Positions 13,256-13,723 of a stretch of 13,723 nucleotides of DNA are shown here, in pieces. The stretch spans positions 1 through 13,723 of the forward strand of contig DATDCY010000234.1 in NCBI GenBank assembly GCA_036524115.1. The letters are read 5' to 3'. The position numbers were made by a program, and so were the translations under genes. The first letter of the stretch is position 1. The number at the start of each line of letters is the position of its first letter. The notes under the pieces were generated by a model. The model was given only the letters and a program-made list of their open reading frames with translations. It was not told the origin of the DNA and did no database searches. The stretch comes from a bacterium (GTDB lineage: Bacteria; JAUVQV01; DATDCY01).

Positions 13256-13639
13256 ATGGTCAAGCTGCTGCTCGTCGGCACCGGGGGCTTTCTCGGCTCC
13301 GTGCTGCGCTACGTGGCCGGCGGGGCCGTCCAGGCGGCGACGCGCTACGGGCACTTCCCCTGGGGCACGCTCGCCGTCAACGCCGCCGGCTGCCTGCTCA
13401 TCGGCCTGCTCGGCGGCGCCGCCGAGACGCGCCACGTCCTGACGCAGGAGCAGCGGCTGTTCCTGATCACCGGGTTCCTCGGCGGGTTCACGACCTTCTC
13501 GGCGTACGGGTTCGAGACGTACTTCCTCATCCGGGTCGGCGAGCCGTGGCTGGCCGCTGCCAACGCGCTCGGGCAGGTCGCGCTCGGGCTCGCCGCCGTC
13601 TGGGCCGGCCACGCGCTGGCGGGCCTGCTGCCGCGCTAG
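13256..13639 (+). CDS. crcB: fluoride channel CrcB/Fluc
   Basis: A fluoride-selective channel that lets toxic fluoride leave the cytoplasm; family members work as antiparallel dimers in the inner membrane. The 127-aa product has four hydrophobic helices and the family motifs: GGFLGSVLRY (residues 10-19), GTLAVNAAGCLLIG with the conserved Asn, and GFLGGFTTFSAYGFE with the TTFS segment and Phe residues lining the pore. The length is typical. ATG 13256 gives the normal N-terminus; the longer reading from 13079 is antisense to the DUF4911 gene. There is no ribosome site, and the predicted transcription start is almost at the ATG. I looked for a fluoride riboswitch and saw none. Confidence 0.95.
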   Translation: MVKLLLVGTGGFLGSVLRYVAGGAVQAATRYGHFPWGTLAVNAAGCLLIGLLGGAAETRHVLTQEQRLFLITGFLGGFTTFSAYGFETYFLIRVGEPWLAAANALGQVALGLAAVWAGHALAGLLPR

Positions 13640-13643
13640 GGAC

Positions 13644-13723
13644 GTGGACGCGGCCGGGCTGTCGCGGGTCCTGCACGCCGTCGCCCTCGGCGCGTACGCC
13701 GTCGCCTTCGCCGGCGCGCTGCT
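13644..13723 (+). CDS. N-terminus of a probable membrane protein (partial)
   Basis: A GTG at 13644, 4 nt after the crcB stop with AGGGA adjacent, opens a frame running off the window. The first 26 residues (SRVLHAVALGAYAVAFAGAL within them) look like the first transmembrane helix of a multi-pass protein. A CcsA/HemX-like cytochrome c assembly protein would start in a similar way, but too little is visible to name it. Confidence 0.5.
   Translation, partial: MDAAGLSRVLHAVALGAYAVAFAGAL

Noticed and set aside
13079-13258. Longer N-terminus for CrcB from an upstream in-frame start
   Set aside because: It would be antisense to the DUF4911 gene, cross both promoters, and add a non-family extension before the canonical first helix.

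Overview
The window is very GC-rich bacterial chromosome with strong G/C preference at third codon positions. It looks like ordinary housekeeping sequence rather than a phage, plasmid or defence island. The gene content and order (a probable pnp tail, then an M16 peptidase, then dut; a DUF4911 protein followed by TldD; rsmD-coaD followed by an aspartate aminotransferase) recall Desulfuromonas/Geobacter-like 'Deltaproteobacteria' and related Desulfobacterota lineages. That placement is an inference from gene content, not a phylogeny.

Left part (1-3404, + strand): the last codons of a probable polynucleotide phosphorylase, an M16 zinc peptidase, dUTPase (dut), then with its own promoter a secreted TlpA-like thioredoxin protein and a YycJ/WalJ-type metallo-beta-lactamase-fold hydrolase. 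The gap 3405-4001 holds no credible gene. It contains a 426-nt element (3467-3892) closed by a 31-nt inverted repeat and filled with nested, mostly perfect stem-loops. This is the most unusual object in the window.

Middle part (4002-8281, + strand): purB (adenylosuccinate lyase) followed closely by a receiver-like/PilZ protein; a promoter driving a 92-aa eight-cysteine protein with a duplicated motif and a LOG-family nucleotide hydrolase; then, from a separate promoter, an exported class-A-beta-lactamase-fold serine hydrolase. A GC-rich hairpin at 8296-8319 separates this from the convergent block.

Right part (8327-13167, - strand): one operon-like run in transcription order DUF4911 protein, tldD (broken by a one-base frameshift), a sugar/peptide-type SAM methyltransferase, rsmD, coaD, aspartate aminotransferase. 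Four of the five junctions are 4-nt start/stop overlaps, so translational coupling is likely. The operon promoter lies back-to-back with that of the divergent fluoride channel gene crcB (13256-13639, + strand). The window ends in the first codons of a probable membrane protein.

No CRISPR array, transposase, integrase, tRNA, rRNA or toxin-antitoxin pair was seen. No multi-gene system of an obviously new kind is visible; the structured element at 3467-3892 and the duplicated-motif cysteine protein are the best candidates for something undescribed.
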